DNA of 64,000 nucleotides from Mesorhizobium sp. YC-39 (GTDB taxonomy: Bacteria > Pseudomonadota > Alphaproteobacteria > Rhizobiales > Rhizobiaceae). Position numbers and translations under genes: made by a program. Shown here piece by piece: positions 16,536 to 24,190 of this stretch (positions are counted from its first letter, which is position 1; each line of letters starts with the position of its first letter). The stretch spans positions 248,001 through 312,000 of the forward strand of contig NZ_JAOWPS010000001.1 of assembly GCF_025753795.1 (NCBI RefSeq). The letters are read 5' to 3'. Under the pieces are notes generated by a model. It made no database searches and was not told where the DNA came from. It saw nothing but the letters and a program-made list of their open reading frames with translations.

Positions 16536-17423
16536 ATGAGAATCGGATGGATCGGCCTCGGCAAGATGGGCCTGCCCATGTCGCGGCGTCTGCATGACGC
16601 CGGCCACGCCATCACCGCCTATGTCCGCAACGATGCCGGCCGCGAGCGCGCCACGGACAATGGCTATCAGCCTGTCTCGACGATGAGTGCACTTGCCGAG
16701 AATGCGGATATCGTCTTCACCGCGATTTCCGACGACGCGGCGCTGCTCGAGATCGCCGTCGGCGACGATGCGCTGACGGCACAGTTGCGCGCAGGGCAGA
16801 GCTGGATCGATACTAGCACCGTCTCGCCCTCGGCGTCGAACCTGGTGGCAAAGCGGCTCGAAGCCCGCAACGTCGCCTATCTGCGCGCGCCGATCTCCGG
16901 CTCCACCGCGCTGGCCGCGGCCGGCACGCTGACGACGATGGTCTCGGGACCGCGTGCCGACTTCGAGCGCCTGCAGCCGCTGCTCGCCGCCTACACGCGC
17001 AAGCAGTTCTATCTCGGCGATGGCGAGCAGTCGCGCTACATGAAGCTCGCCGTCAACGCCATGGTCGGCGCGACGGCGGCGCTTCTGGCCGAGTCGCTCG
17101 CCTTCAGCGGCAAGGGCGGTATCGAGCTCGAAGCGGCGATGGAGGTCTTCTGTGACAGCGCGGTCGCCTCGCCGCTGATGCAGTACAAGCGCGCCATGAT
17201 CATCGAGGGGAAATACGAACCTGCCTTCGCGGTGTCGCAGATCATGAAGGACCTCGATATCCTGCTGGATGTCGGTCGGGAGAACCACGCACCGCAACCG
17301 CTCGCCGCGCAGATCAGGCAGCAGTTCGAAAGCGCCTATCTGCACGGCCACGGCGAGCGCGACCTCTTCGTGCTGGTCAGGGAAATGGCCGAACTTGCCG
17401 GCGTGGAGAAAGACCTAACCTGA
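16536..17423 (+). CDS. NAD(P)-dependent beta-hydroxyacid dehydrogenase (3-hydroxyisobutyrate dehydrogenase family)
   Basis: The protein has 295 residues. The N-terminal Rossmann motif is MRIGWIGLGKMGLPM, the substrate-binding region is SGSTALAAAGTLTTMVSG, and the catalytic lysine block is YMKLAVNAMVG near residue 170. Members oxidise 3-hydroxyisobutyrate, tartronate semialdehyde or related beta-hydroxyacids, or reduce short aldehydes. It follows the GTPase gene by 45 bases and ends the rightward operon, meeting the leftward SDR at 17437 with 13 bases between stops. Its presence suggests the pathway passes through a hydroxyacid or semialdehyde, perhaps feeding the E1/E2 complex with a 2-oxoacid. 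The substrate is not determined. Confidence 0.88.
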   Translation: MRIGWIGLGKMGLPMSRRLHDAGHAITAYVRNDAGRERATDNGYQPVSTMSALAENADIVFTAISDDAALLEIAVGDDALTAQLRAGQSWIDTSTVSPSASNLVAKRLEARNVAYLRAPISGSTALAAAGTLTTMVSGPRADFERLQPLLAAYTRKQFYLGDGEQSRYMKLAVNAMVGATAALLAESLAFSGKGGIELEAAMEVFCDSAVASPLMQYKRAMIIEGKYEPAFAVSQIMKDLDILLDVGRENHAPQPLAAQIRQQFESAYLHGHGERDLFVLVREMAELAGVEKDLT

Positions 17424-17436
17424 AGCCGGCAAATCC

Positions 17437-18240
17437 TCAGTCAATCGATGCACCCTCCGCGCCGGTGCGAAAATCGAAGCTTGTGGACAGACCGCCATCG
17501 GCCATCAGGTCGGCGCCGATGAAGGCGCCCGATTGGTCGGACAAGAGATAGGCGACCGACAGCGCGATCTGCTTCGGATCGAGGATGCTGCCGCCGGGCT
17601 GGCGGTTGGCGCGTGTTGCCAGGAATTTCTGGCTGTCGGCCGCCGATTCCAGATGGCGCTTGAACAGGCCCGCCATCATCGGGCCGGGGCTGAGCACATT
17701 GACGCGGATGCCCTGGCGGGCATGATCCATGGCGATGGTGCGGGCAAGCGCCCGGGCGGCGGCCTTGGAGGCCGAATAGGCGGCAAGCTGTTGCTCGGCG
17801 AATGTCGCCGAGACACTGCCGACGACGACGATCGGTCCGCCGCCATTGTCGATCATGCGCGGCAGCAGCGCCTTGATCGCCATCGCCGTGCCGACGACAT
17901 TGACGTCCAGCGTGCGCACGAGCATTTCCTTGCTCGTCTCGATGATGGTGCCGACATCGAGGATCGCGGCGGCCGTGACGAGACCGAGCGATGTGGTGCC
18001 GGATTTCTTGAGCTCGGCCTCCACTGCACGCCAGGTCTCCTCGTCCGAAACGCTGCCCTCGACATGCGTGTAGTCCGCTTCGCCTGCGAGGTCGGCGACC
18101 GCCGCCGCCCTGTCGACCCCGATCGTGGCGACGCCGGCATCGAGCAGCAATCGGCAAAGCTCATAGCCGAGCCCTGATGCCGCGCCGGTGACGACGACCG
18201 TCTGCGGCAGAGTGAGGGCGAGGGTGGGTCTTGAGGTCAT
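17437..18240 (-). CDS. SDR family oxidoreductase
   Basis: This is a 267-residue SDR with cofactor motif TGAASGLG at 18-25 and active-site YSASK. The usual NNAG segment is replaced by TAAAILD, an unusual variant. The catalytic Ser lies in VVGSVSA. It is the last gene of the leftward operon that holds the second ribose-type importer, 72 bases after the permease, so it probably acts on the imported sugar or its oxidised product. The ATG at 18240 is preceded by a poor Shine-Dalgarno (AAGGAACAG). Confidence 0.86.
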   Translation of the reverse strand: MTSRPTLALTLPQTVVVTGAASGLGYELCRLLLDAGVATIGVDRAAAVADLAGEADYTHVEGSVSDEETWRAVEAELKKSGTTSLGLVTAAAILDVGTIIETSKEMLVRTLDVNVVGTAMAIKALLPRMIDNGGGPIVVVGSVSATFAEQQLAAYSASKAAARALARTIAMDHARQGIRVNVLSPGPMMAGLFKRHLESAADSQKFLATRANRQPGGSILDPKQIALSVAYLLSDQSGAFIGADLMADGGLSTSFDFRTGAEGASID

Positions 18241-18312
18241 TGAAACTGTTCCTTGTTGAAAGACGGGTTCGCCGACGCAGCATCCGCCACGCCGCCGGCG
18301 ATACCGGGCGAG

Positions 18313-19329
18313 TCAGGCGCGCGGCGTCTCGCCGCTGAGCCGGGTGATGATGAGGGCGAGCAGGATGATGGCGCCGTAGCAGGCGTCGATCCAGAAGGCC
18401 GCCACCTGCGAAAGCGTCAGCACATTCTGCAGCAGGCCGAGCAGCAGCACGCCGGTCAACGCGCCGATGATCCGGCCCTGGCCGCCATTGAGGCTGATGC
18501 CGCCGATCACCGATGCGGCAAAGACGTAGAAGATCATGTTCTGCCCCTGGCTCGACACCACCGAGGCGATGCGGCCGGTCAGCAACAGGCCGGCCAAGGA
18601 GGCCAGCAGGCTTCCCATGATGAAGACGCCGAGCGTGATGCGCTCGACCGGAATGCCGGCGACGCGCGCCGCCTCCGGATTGCCGCCGATGGCGTAGATG
18701 GCGCGGCCAATGCGATGGTAGCGCATCATCAAGCCGAAGAAGAGGAACAGCAGCCCGGCGATCCAGATCGAAGCAGGGATGCCCAGCCATTTCGCGTTGC
18801 CGAGATAGAGGAACTCCTCCGGCAGGTCGAACAGCGTCTGGCCGTTGGTGATGCCGAGCGTGATGCCGCGCAGCAGGATCAGCATCGCCAGCGTCGTGAT
18901 GAAGGCGTTGAGCCTGAGCTTGACCACCAGCAGCCCGTTGATCAGCCCGATCAGCAGGCCGGTGGCGAGCACCACAGCGATGCCGGCATAGCCGCTGATG
19001 CCGATGCCGGAGCCGCCGATCGACACGTCGGAGATCATCAGCCAGGCGGCGAACATCGGTGCTATGCCGACGGTCGATTCCAGCGAGAGGTCGAACTTGC
19101 CGCAGATCAGGATCAACGACTGCGCGATCACCAGGATCGACAGTTCGGAGGATTGCTGCAGGATGTTCAGCAGGTTCTCCGGCATCAGGAAGGACGAACT
19201 GACGAAGCTGCCGATGACGATGACGACGGCGATGACGGGGATCAGCACCAGTTCGCGCAGCCTGAAGCGGTCAAACAGGCCTTGGCTTGGGCGGGCGATG
19301 GCGGCTTTTTCGAGGGAAGCGTTCGTCAT
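18313..19329 (-). CDS. sugar ABC transporter permease, RbsC type
   Basis: This is an inner-membrane permease of 338 residues with the BPD_transp_2 pattern: several hydrophobic helices, the GKFDLSLES segment in place of the usual GGIDLSVGS, and SVIGGISLNGGQGRIIG near the C terminus. Only one permease gene is present in this operon, so the channel is probably a homodimer, as in ribose import. It begins one base after the stop of the ATPase gene. The departure from the common GGIDLS motif suggests divergence in the coupling or substrate path. Confidence 0.9.
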   Translation of the reverse strand: MTNASLEKAAIARPSQGLFDRFRLRELVLIPVIAVVIVIGSFVSSSFLMPENLLNILQQSSELSILVIAQSLILICGKFDLSLESTVGIAPMFAAWLMISDVSIGGSGIGISGYAGIAVVLATGLLIGLINGLLVVKLRLNAFITTLAMLILLRGITLGITNGQTLFDLPEEFLYLGNAKWLGIPASIWIAGLLFLFFGLMMRYHRIGRAIYAIGGNPEAARVAGIPVERITLGVFIMGSLLASLAGLLLTGRIASVVSSQGQNMIFYVFAASVIGGISLNGGQGRIIGALTGVLLLGLLQNVLTLSQVAAFWIDACYGAIILLALIITRLSGETPRA

Positions 19330-19330
19330 C

Positions 19331-20839
19331 TCAGTACAGTCCTTCGATTGCCGCGACGACGTCCTGGTCGCTCCAGCCCCTGGCGAAGCTGCGCGTCAGG
19401 CGGCCGCGGAAGATCACCTCGACCCGGTCGCAGATCGCCAGTTCGTCTAGATCGTCCGACACGACGAGAACGGCCATGCCGCGATCCCTGGCGGCGTTGA
19501 TGATGCGGTAGAGTGCATCCTTCGAGGCGATGTCGACGCCTTGCGTCGGCGCCGCCAACACCAGCACCTTAGGGTCCGAGGCGAGCGCGCGGCCGACCAT
19601 GGCCTTCTGCTGGTTGCCGCCGGAGAGCTCGCCGATCGGCTGCGACCCGGAGGCCGCGACGATGCCGAGTTCGGCGATCTGCCGGTCGACCATGTCTGAC
19701 TGCCGGCCGGTCGAAACGAAGCCGAACGGCCCGAGCTTCGGCAGCACGGTCGTCGTCAGATTGTCGCCGAGCGACATCAGCGGGAATAGGCCGCTGACAT
19801 GCCGGTCGCGCGCGACATAGCCGACGCCTGCCGCGCGCATCGCCCCGACATCGCCGAGCGGCGTCTTTGTGCCATGGATGGCGATGCTGCCGGCATCCGG
19901 ATTAAGCAGGCCGGCGACGGCCTCGGCGATCTTGTCCTTGCCCGAGCCCGCGAGCCCTGCCAGCCCGACGCATTCGCCGCAATGGACGCTAAGATCGATG
20001 TTCTCCAGACTGTCCTTCACGGTGAGGCCGCCGATGTCGAGGCCTGAAGTCATCCGCGCCTTGCTCGCAGAATTGCCGCTCTTCCTGCCCGCGCCCGATG
20101 CCGCGAATTCGCCGACCATGGCGGCGACCAGCCGGTCCTTGGGCAACTCGTCGAGCCTGGCGTCGGCAACGACGCGGCCATCGCGCATCACCGACACGGT
20201 GCGGCAGATCTCGTAGATCTCTTCCAGATGATGCGAGATGTAGAGGAAGGTGACGCCTTGCTCCTGCAGTCCGCGGATGCGCTCGAACAGGCGATTGACC
20301 TCGCGCCGCTCGAGCTCGGCCGTTGGCTCGTCGAGGATGATGAAGCGGCTTCCCTGCAACAGCGCGCGCGCGATCTCGACGATCTGGCGCTGTTCGACGG
20401 TCAGCCGCCAGGCATCGAGATCGGGCGCGACGTCGAGGCCCCAATCGTCGAGCACGGCGATGGATTCCTCGCGCAGCCGGCGCCAGTCGACTAACCCCAG
20501 ACCGTTTCGCGGCTGGTTGTTCAGGAACAGGTTTTCTGCCACCGTCAGGTGCGGAATGACCATCCAGCGCTGGTAGACGCAGGCCACCCGCTCGCGCCAG
20601 CCCTGCCGGTCGCCGAGCGAAGGCGCAGGCCTCCCGCCGAGCCGGATCTCGCCGGCATTGGCGCCGTATAGGCCGGTGAGCAGCCCGACCAGAGTCGACT
20701 TGCCGGCGCCGTTGCGGCCGACCAGCGCGCGCGCATCGCCGACCGGGATCGAGATCCCGACATCGTGCAGCACTTCGATCGGACCGAAGCGCTTGTTGAT
20801 GCCGTGTGCTTCGGCTGCATAGGTTTCGACGGCGCTCAT
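19331..20839 (-). CDS. sugar ABC transporter ATP-binding protein, second domain with lost Walker B acids
   Basis: This is a tandem-domain ATPase of 502 residues of the RbsA/XylG type. The first domain is intact: Walker A GRNGAGKST at 41-49, signature LTVEQRQIVEIA and Walker B IILDEPTAELE. In the second domain the signature LSGGNQQK starts at 405, but the Walker B segment reads VLVLAAPTQGVD, with Ala429 and Ala430 where Asp-Glu is expected. The second ATP site should therefore be unable to hydrolyse, making this an asymmetrical motor. It lies between the binding-protein and permease genes of the second importer. A sequencing error is unlikely because two residues change cleanly in frame. Confidence 0.92.
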   Translation of the reverse strand: MSAVETYAAEAHGINKRFGPIEVLHDVGISIPVGDARALVGRNGAGKSTLVGLLTGLYGANAGEIRLGGRPAPSLGDRQGWRERVACVYQRWMVIPHLTVAENLFLNNQPRNGLGLVDWRRLREESIAVLDDWGLDVAPDLDAWRLTVEQRQIVEIARALLQGSRFIILDEPTAELERREVNRLFERIRGLQEQGVTFLYISHHLEEIYEICRTVSVMRDGRVVADARLDELPKDRLVAAMVGEFAASGAGRKSGNSASKARMTSGLDIGGLTVKDSLENIDLSVHCGECVGLAGLAGSGKDKIAEAVAGLLNPDAGSIAIHGTKTPLGDVGAMRAAGVGYVARDRHVSGLFPLMSLGDNLTTTVLPKLGPFGFVSTGRQSDMVDRQIAELGIVAASGSQPIGELSGGNQQKAMVGRALASDPKVLVLAAPTQGVDIASKDALYRIINAARDRGMAVLVVSDDLDELAICDRVEVIFRGRLTRSFARGWSDQDVVAAIEGLY

Positions 20840-20881
20840 CGGTCAGTTCCGGGCATTCTGAACTCAGTCAGAAACGATCGC

Positions 20882-20920
20882 GATGCGCGGACTCCTCCTC
20901 TGGGCAGAAGTCCGCGCATC
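20882..20920. terminator. intercistronic hairpin after binding-protein gene
   Basis: GATGCGCGGACT and AGTCCGCGCATC form a perfect 12-bp stem with a 15-base loop, seven bases after the binding-protein stop (transcription is leftward) and 42 bases before the ATPase start. No T-run follows, so it probably protects the binding-protein mRNA or terminates only partly. Confidence 0.55.
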
Positions 20921-20926
20921 AAAAGA

Positions 20927-21970
20927 TCATTTATCCGTCTGGTTACCCCAGAGCGACGGATCGCTGGCATTGGCCTTGGTGACGACGGTCGCCGGCAGAT
21001 AGTCCATCAGATTGTCGCCGACCGGCACGATCTCGCTATTATGGTCCGTCGGGCCGGCAGCGAAGGTCTTTCCTTCCGCGGCGGCCTTGGCATAGAAGGC
21101 GCCATACTTGGCATAGAGATCGAGCGGCTGGGCAACCGCCACGTCGAGCAGATCCTCGCGGATCTTCTCCAGCGCGTAGGGCGTGCCGTCGACAGTTGCC
21201 AGGAAGATGTGGTTCGGCTCGCCGACCTTTGTCAGCTTGCCGGCGCTCTTCAAGACGTTGAGCACTCCGGCGAGCATCACCGAGTCGCTCTGCATGTAGA
21301 TCGCGACGAGATCGGGCGTCGTGGTGACCACGGTCTGCGCCGCCGACGTCGCCTTGTCGGTCTTCCAGTATGTCGGCTGCTCGATGATGGTCACATCGGG
21401 GTATTTCGCCTTCATGCATTCGTTGAAGCCGGTGGTGCGGTCGCGGCCATTGGTCGTGGCCTGGTCGCCCATCAGCGAAAGGACCTTGCCCTTGCCGCCG
21501 ATGGCCGCGCCCAGCGCCTCGCACGCCTTGCCGCCGATACCCTTGTTATCGGCGCGCACGATCATCGCCGACTTGCCCTTGGCCGGCGCAATGTCGATCA
21601 GCACGGTCGGAACGTTCTTCGAAGCCGCGAATTCCAGCACCGGCACGATGGCCTGGCTGTCGGTCGGATTGACGATCAGCACCTTGGCGCCGGCCGAGAT
21701 CAGGTTGCGGATGTCGGTCGCCTGTTTGCCGGCATCGCCATTGGCGTTGGTTGCCGGCATGGCCTCCATCCCGGCATCCTTGACCGCCTTCAGCGTCTGG
21801 TTGGCCATGATCGCCTGGAACGGATCGGTCAGGAACGGCGCGGAATAGCCGAGCTTGATGCTTTCGGCATTGGCCGGCATCAGCATCGCCGCAAGAGCGA
21901 TCGCGGCGCCTGAAACGATCATCACAGCCACGCCGGAGCGGCGCGGTTTCGTCTTGAACACGCTTTGCAT
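20927..21970 (-). CDS. sugar ABC transporter substrate-binding protein, RbsB family
   Basis: This is a periplasmic binding protein of 347 residues. A basic N terminus (MQSVFKTKPRRSG) is followed by a hydrophobic stretch and the cleavage region MLMPANAES, a typical Sec signal. The mature part has the ribose-family type 1 fold: KLGYSAPFLTDPFQAIMAN, then DIRNLISAGAKVLIVNPTDS and VPTVLIDIAPAKGK. The start was chosen at the ATG at 21970 because GGGAGGA is seven bases upstream; the ATG at 21976 is too close to it. It heads the second importer operon, and palindrome site D lies about 96 bases upstream. The ligand is unknown. Confidence 0.91.
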   Translation of the reverse strand: MQSVFKTKPRRSGVAVMIVSGAAIALAAMLMPANAESIKLGYSAPFLTDPFQAIMANQTLKAVKDAGMEAMPATNANGDAGKQATDIRNLISAGAKVLIVNPTDSQAIVPVLEFAASKNVPTVLIDIAPAKGKSAMIVRADNKGIGGKACEALGAAIGGKGKVLSLMGDQATTNGRDRTTGFNECMKAKYPDVTIIEQPTYWKTDKATSAAQTVVTTTPDLVAIYMQSDSVMLAGVLNVLKSAGKLTKVGEPNHIFLATVDGTPYALEKIREDLLDVAVAQPLDLYAKYGAFYAKAAAEGKTFAAGPTDHNSEIVPVGDNLMDYLPATVVTKANASDPSLWGNQTDK

Positions 21971-22065
21971 TTTCATTCCTCCCAATCACCGGCGCCAGCC
22001 TCTTCCCTCGGCGCCAATGCCCGGACAGTGTTCGCTGGCGTCCCCGGCGTTTCAACACGCAAGAA

Positions 22066-22078
22066 TATCATTTTGATA
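22066..22078. promoter_or_regulatory. candidate operator, site D, perfect palindrome
   Basis: TATCATTTTGATA has perfect arms (TATCA/TGATA) around TTT; the other strand reads TATCAAAATGATA. It is upstream of the second binding-protein gene (start 21970) and belongs to the five-site family seen at 8224, 10362, 10442 and 24076. Confidence 0.6.
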
Positions 22079-22143
22079 GAATGGCAGGCCGGGCGCTTAG
22101 TAGGCCTTCATAAGCCGGCAAAGCGAGCGCGCCGGCTCAGCCG

Positions 22144-22180
22144 TTGCGCATGATCCCGGAAGCCGAAGGATCATGCGCAA
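22144..22180. repeat. inverted repeat, possible terminator or rhizobial repeat
   Basis: TTGCGCATGATCC and GGATCATGCGCAA form a perfect 13-bp inverted repeat around an 11-base loop. It lies 24 bases past the stop of the leftward SDR at 22205 and before the second importer promoter. It could end the isomerase-SDR transcript; the GCATGATCC arm also resembles the repeat at 15171-15258. No T-run follows. Confidence 0.6.
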
Positions 22181-22204
22181 ATCTGGAAGCGTCGTGGTGG
22201 CGGA

Positions 22205-23005
22205 TCAGATGATGCTGCGGATCGAGCCGCCGTCGACGCCCCAGACGGCGGAGGTGACGAAGGAGGCGAGATCGGAGGCCAGGAAGACCACGACATTGGC
22301 TACTTCTTCCGGCTCGCCGAGACGCCCGAGCGGCAGTTGCCGCAAGCTCATCTCGTGTTCCACGGCCTCTTTCGGCGGCATGTTGTGGAACTTGCCCATT
22401 GTTTCGGCGAAGCCGCCGGGCTTAGACCAGAACGGCGTCCAGATCGGCCCTGGCGCCACCGCATTGACCCGGATCTTCGGCGCTTCCGCCCGGGCCAGGC
22501 CTTTGGTCAGCGCCAGCACGGCGGATTTGGACGCACTGTAGTCGACCGGCACCGGCTCCGGCTGACGGGCGAGATCGGAGGCGTTGTTGATGATGACGCC
22601 GCCCTTCTGCCGCAGGATCGGCAGCGCCACGCGCGTTGCCCTGACGTAGCTCATGAAATTGAGCTGGAAGGTCTTGTCCCATTCCTCGTCAGTGAGCTGG
22701 TCGAAGGTGCGCACCGCGCCCGAGCCGACATTGTTCACGAGAACGTCGAGCGAGCCGCCGAACGGCTTCAGCGCCTCGCCCATCGCGTTGATGACGCCGT
22801 CGCCGGTGCTGAGGTCGCCGATGCCGGCGCTGGCCTTGGCGCCGAGCGCCTTGATTTCGGCGATCACCGCATCGAGCCCGGCGCGGTCGATGTCGACCAG
22901 CGCGACCTGGGCGCCTTCCTTGGCGAAGGCGAGCGCGGTGGCGCGGCCGATGCCGAGCGCCGCACCGGTGATCAGCACGGTTTTTCCAGCGAGATTGGTC
23001 TGCAT
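22205..23005 (-). CDS. SDR family oxidoreductase
   Basis: This is a classical SDR of 266 residues: cofactor motif TGAALGIG at 14-21, VNNVGSG mid-protein (NNVG for NNAG), catalytic Ser in INNASDLA and active-site YSASK. The C terminus FVTSAVWGVDGGSIRSII fits the family. A GGGAGAG Shine-Dalgarno supports the start at 23005. It follows the TIM-barrel isomerase by 29 bases in a two-gene leftward unit and is separated from the second importer by a 13-bp inverted repeat and an operator-like palindrome. It is probably a sugar or sugar-acid dehydrogenase; the substrate is unknown. Confidence 0.88.
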   Translation of the reverse strand: MQTNLAGKTVLITGAALGIGRATALAFAKEGAQVALVDIDRAGLDAVIAEIKALGAKASAGIGDLSTGDGVINAMGEALKPFGGSLDVLVNNVGSGAVRTFDQLTDEEWDKTFQLNFMSYVRATRVALPILRQKGGVIINNASDLARQPEPVPVDYSASKSAVLALTKGLARAEAPKIRVNAVAPGPIWTPFWSKPGGFAETMGKFHNMPPKEAVEHEMSLRQLPLGRLGEPEEVANVVVFLASDLASFVTSAVWGVDGGSIRSII

Positions 23006-23034
23006 TTTCTCTCTCCCGATCGTTTTTTGATTTA

Positions 23035-23907
23035 TCAGCCGGCGACTTTTTCAGCCGGTTCGAACATCGCCATCGTCGTGTCGTAGGAGCGCTTCGCCTG
23101 CTCTTTGAGCGGCAGCAGCCGATGGGTCTCGCTAAGCACCTCGACCGAGAAGAAATCGTCGAAGCCCGTCGCCTGGACCGCCCTGATGAAGGCGCGCGGG
23201 TCGAGCGCGCCTTCGCCGCACAGCAGGCGATGATGGAGCGTGTCCTCCCACAGCGTGCCGACGACCTCCGCCTTGGCGTCGTTGAGCTCGACCGATTTGA
23301 AATAGCTGGCCGGCAGCGCGCGAAGCTCGTCATAGTCCATGCCGCCGCGCGCCACGTGCCAGATGTCGATGCACAGCCCGCCATTGTCCTGGCCCGCCTG
23401 CCGCACCACCTCCCGCGCCGTCTTCAAATCACGTATGTTGGTAAAGGGCAGCATCTCGATCGCGACATTGGTGTTGGCCGCCCTGGCGTCCTCGCAGACC
23501 TGGGCTAAGGCCGCCGCATAGTGCGGAATGTCTATCGTCTCGGCATACATTTTGGGCGCAATCTTCAGATCACGCGCGCCAAGCACCGCCGCCGCCTCGA
23601 GCAGGTCGTGCTTGATCCTGTCGGAGGCGGCCTTCTTCTCGCCGGTTTCGAACCAGTCGCCGAGGAATTCGACCTCGACATGGACGATGCCATTGTCGTC
23701 GAAGATCTGCTTGATGCCCTTGAGGCCGATCTTCACGGCATTGGCCATGATGTCCTGGTAGACCAGGCCCATGCCGGTATAGCCGGCGGCGGAAGCGGCC
23801 TCGGCCCGCTCGCGCAAGGAGAAGGGACTGACTTCGCTCGGACCCATCGGGTATCGGTCACCGGCAATGGTCCAATACGCCGCCAGCAACTCCACCTTCT
23901 TGGCCAT
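23035..23907 (-). CDS. sugar phosphate isomerase/epimerase-like TIM-barrel protein
   Basis: This 290-residue protein belongs to the AP-endonuclease/xylose-isomerase-like TIM-barrel superfamily. Supporting stretches are VHVEVEFLGDWF, NVAIEMLPFTNIRD, GLCIDIWHVARGG and FFSVEVLSETHR, where Glu, Asp, His and Glu residues sit at the positions expected for a divalent-metal site. Members include inosose dehydratase, hydroxypyruvate isomerase and keto-sugar epimerases. A strong AAGGAGGAG supports the start at 23907. It shares a divergent intergenic region, including palindrome site E, with the PRISE reductase. It probably epimerises or dehydrates an intermediate of the sugar taken up by the adjacent importer. 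Confidence 0.85.
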   Translation of the reverse strand: MAKKVELLAAYWTIAGDRYPMGPSEVSPFSLRERAEAASAAGYTGMGLVYQDIMANAVKIGLKGIKQIFDDNGIVHVEVEFLGDWFETGEKKAASDRIKHDLLEAAAVLGARDLKIAPKMYAETIDIPHYAAALAQVCEDARAANTNVAIEMLPFTNIRDLKTAREVVRQAGQDNGGLCIDIWHVARGGMDYDELRALPASYFKSVELNDAKAEVVGTLWEDTLHHRLLCGEGALDPRAFIRAVQATGFDDFFSVEVLSETHRLLPLKEQAKRSYDTTMAMFEPAEKVAG

Positions 23908-24075
23908 CCTGTCTCCTCCTTGAATGCTTCAGGCAAGCCATTGCCTGCCGGATCGTCCAAAGCCGACCCGTTCCTCCAATCGGGCATCTTCCGTTTGGCT
24001 TTTGGGGATGCAACAGGAAGAATTATCAAATCGAGCATTCCGCCGGCGCCCCGCAGCAGAGGTCGCCCCAAACTT

Positions 24076-24088
24076 TATCATTCTGAAC
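24076..24088. promoter_or_regulatory. candidate operator, site E
   Basis: TATCATTCTGAAC (other strand GTTCAGAATGATA) shares the TCA-N3-TGA core and flanks with sites A-D. It lies in the 283-bp divergent region between the isomerase gene (start 23907) and the PRISE gene (start 24191), where one regulator could control both. I see nothing else distinct in this intergenic stretch. Confidence 0.5.
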
Positions 24089-24190
24089 AACACGGCCGTT
24101 GCCGCTTTGGCGTGACGTTCTATCTTGGCCGGCAACAAGCATAATGCCGGTTCTCGCGTCGCGGCGGACCGGCCTCGGAGGAGACTACGC

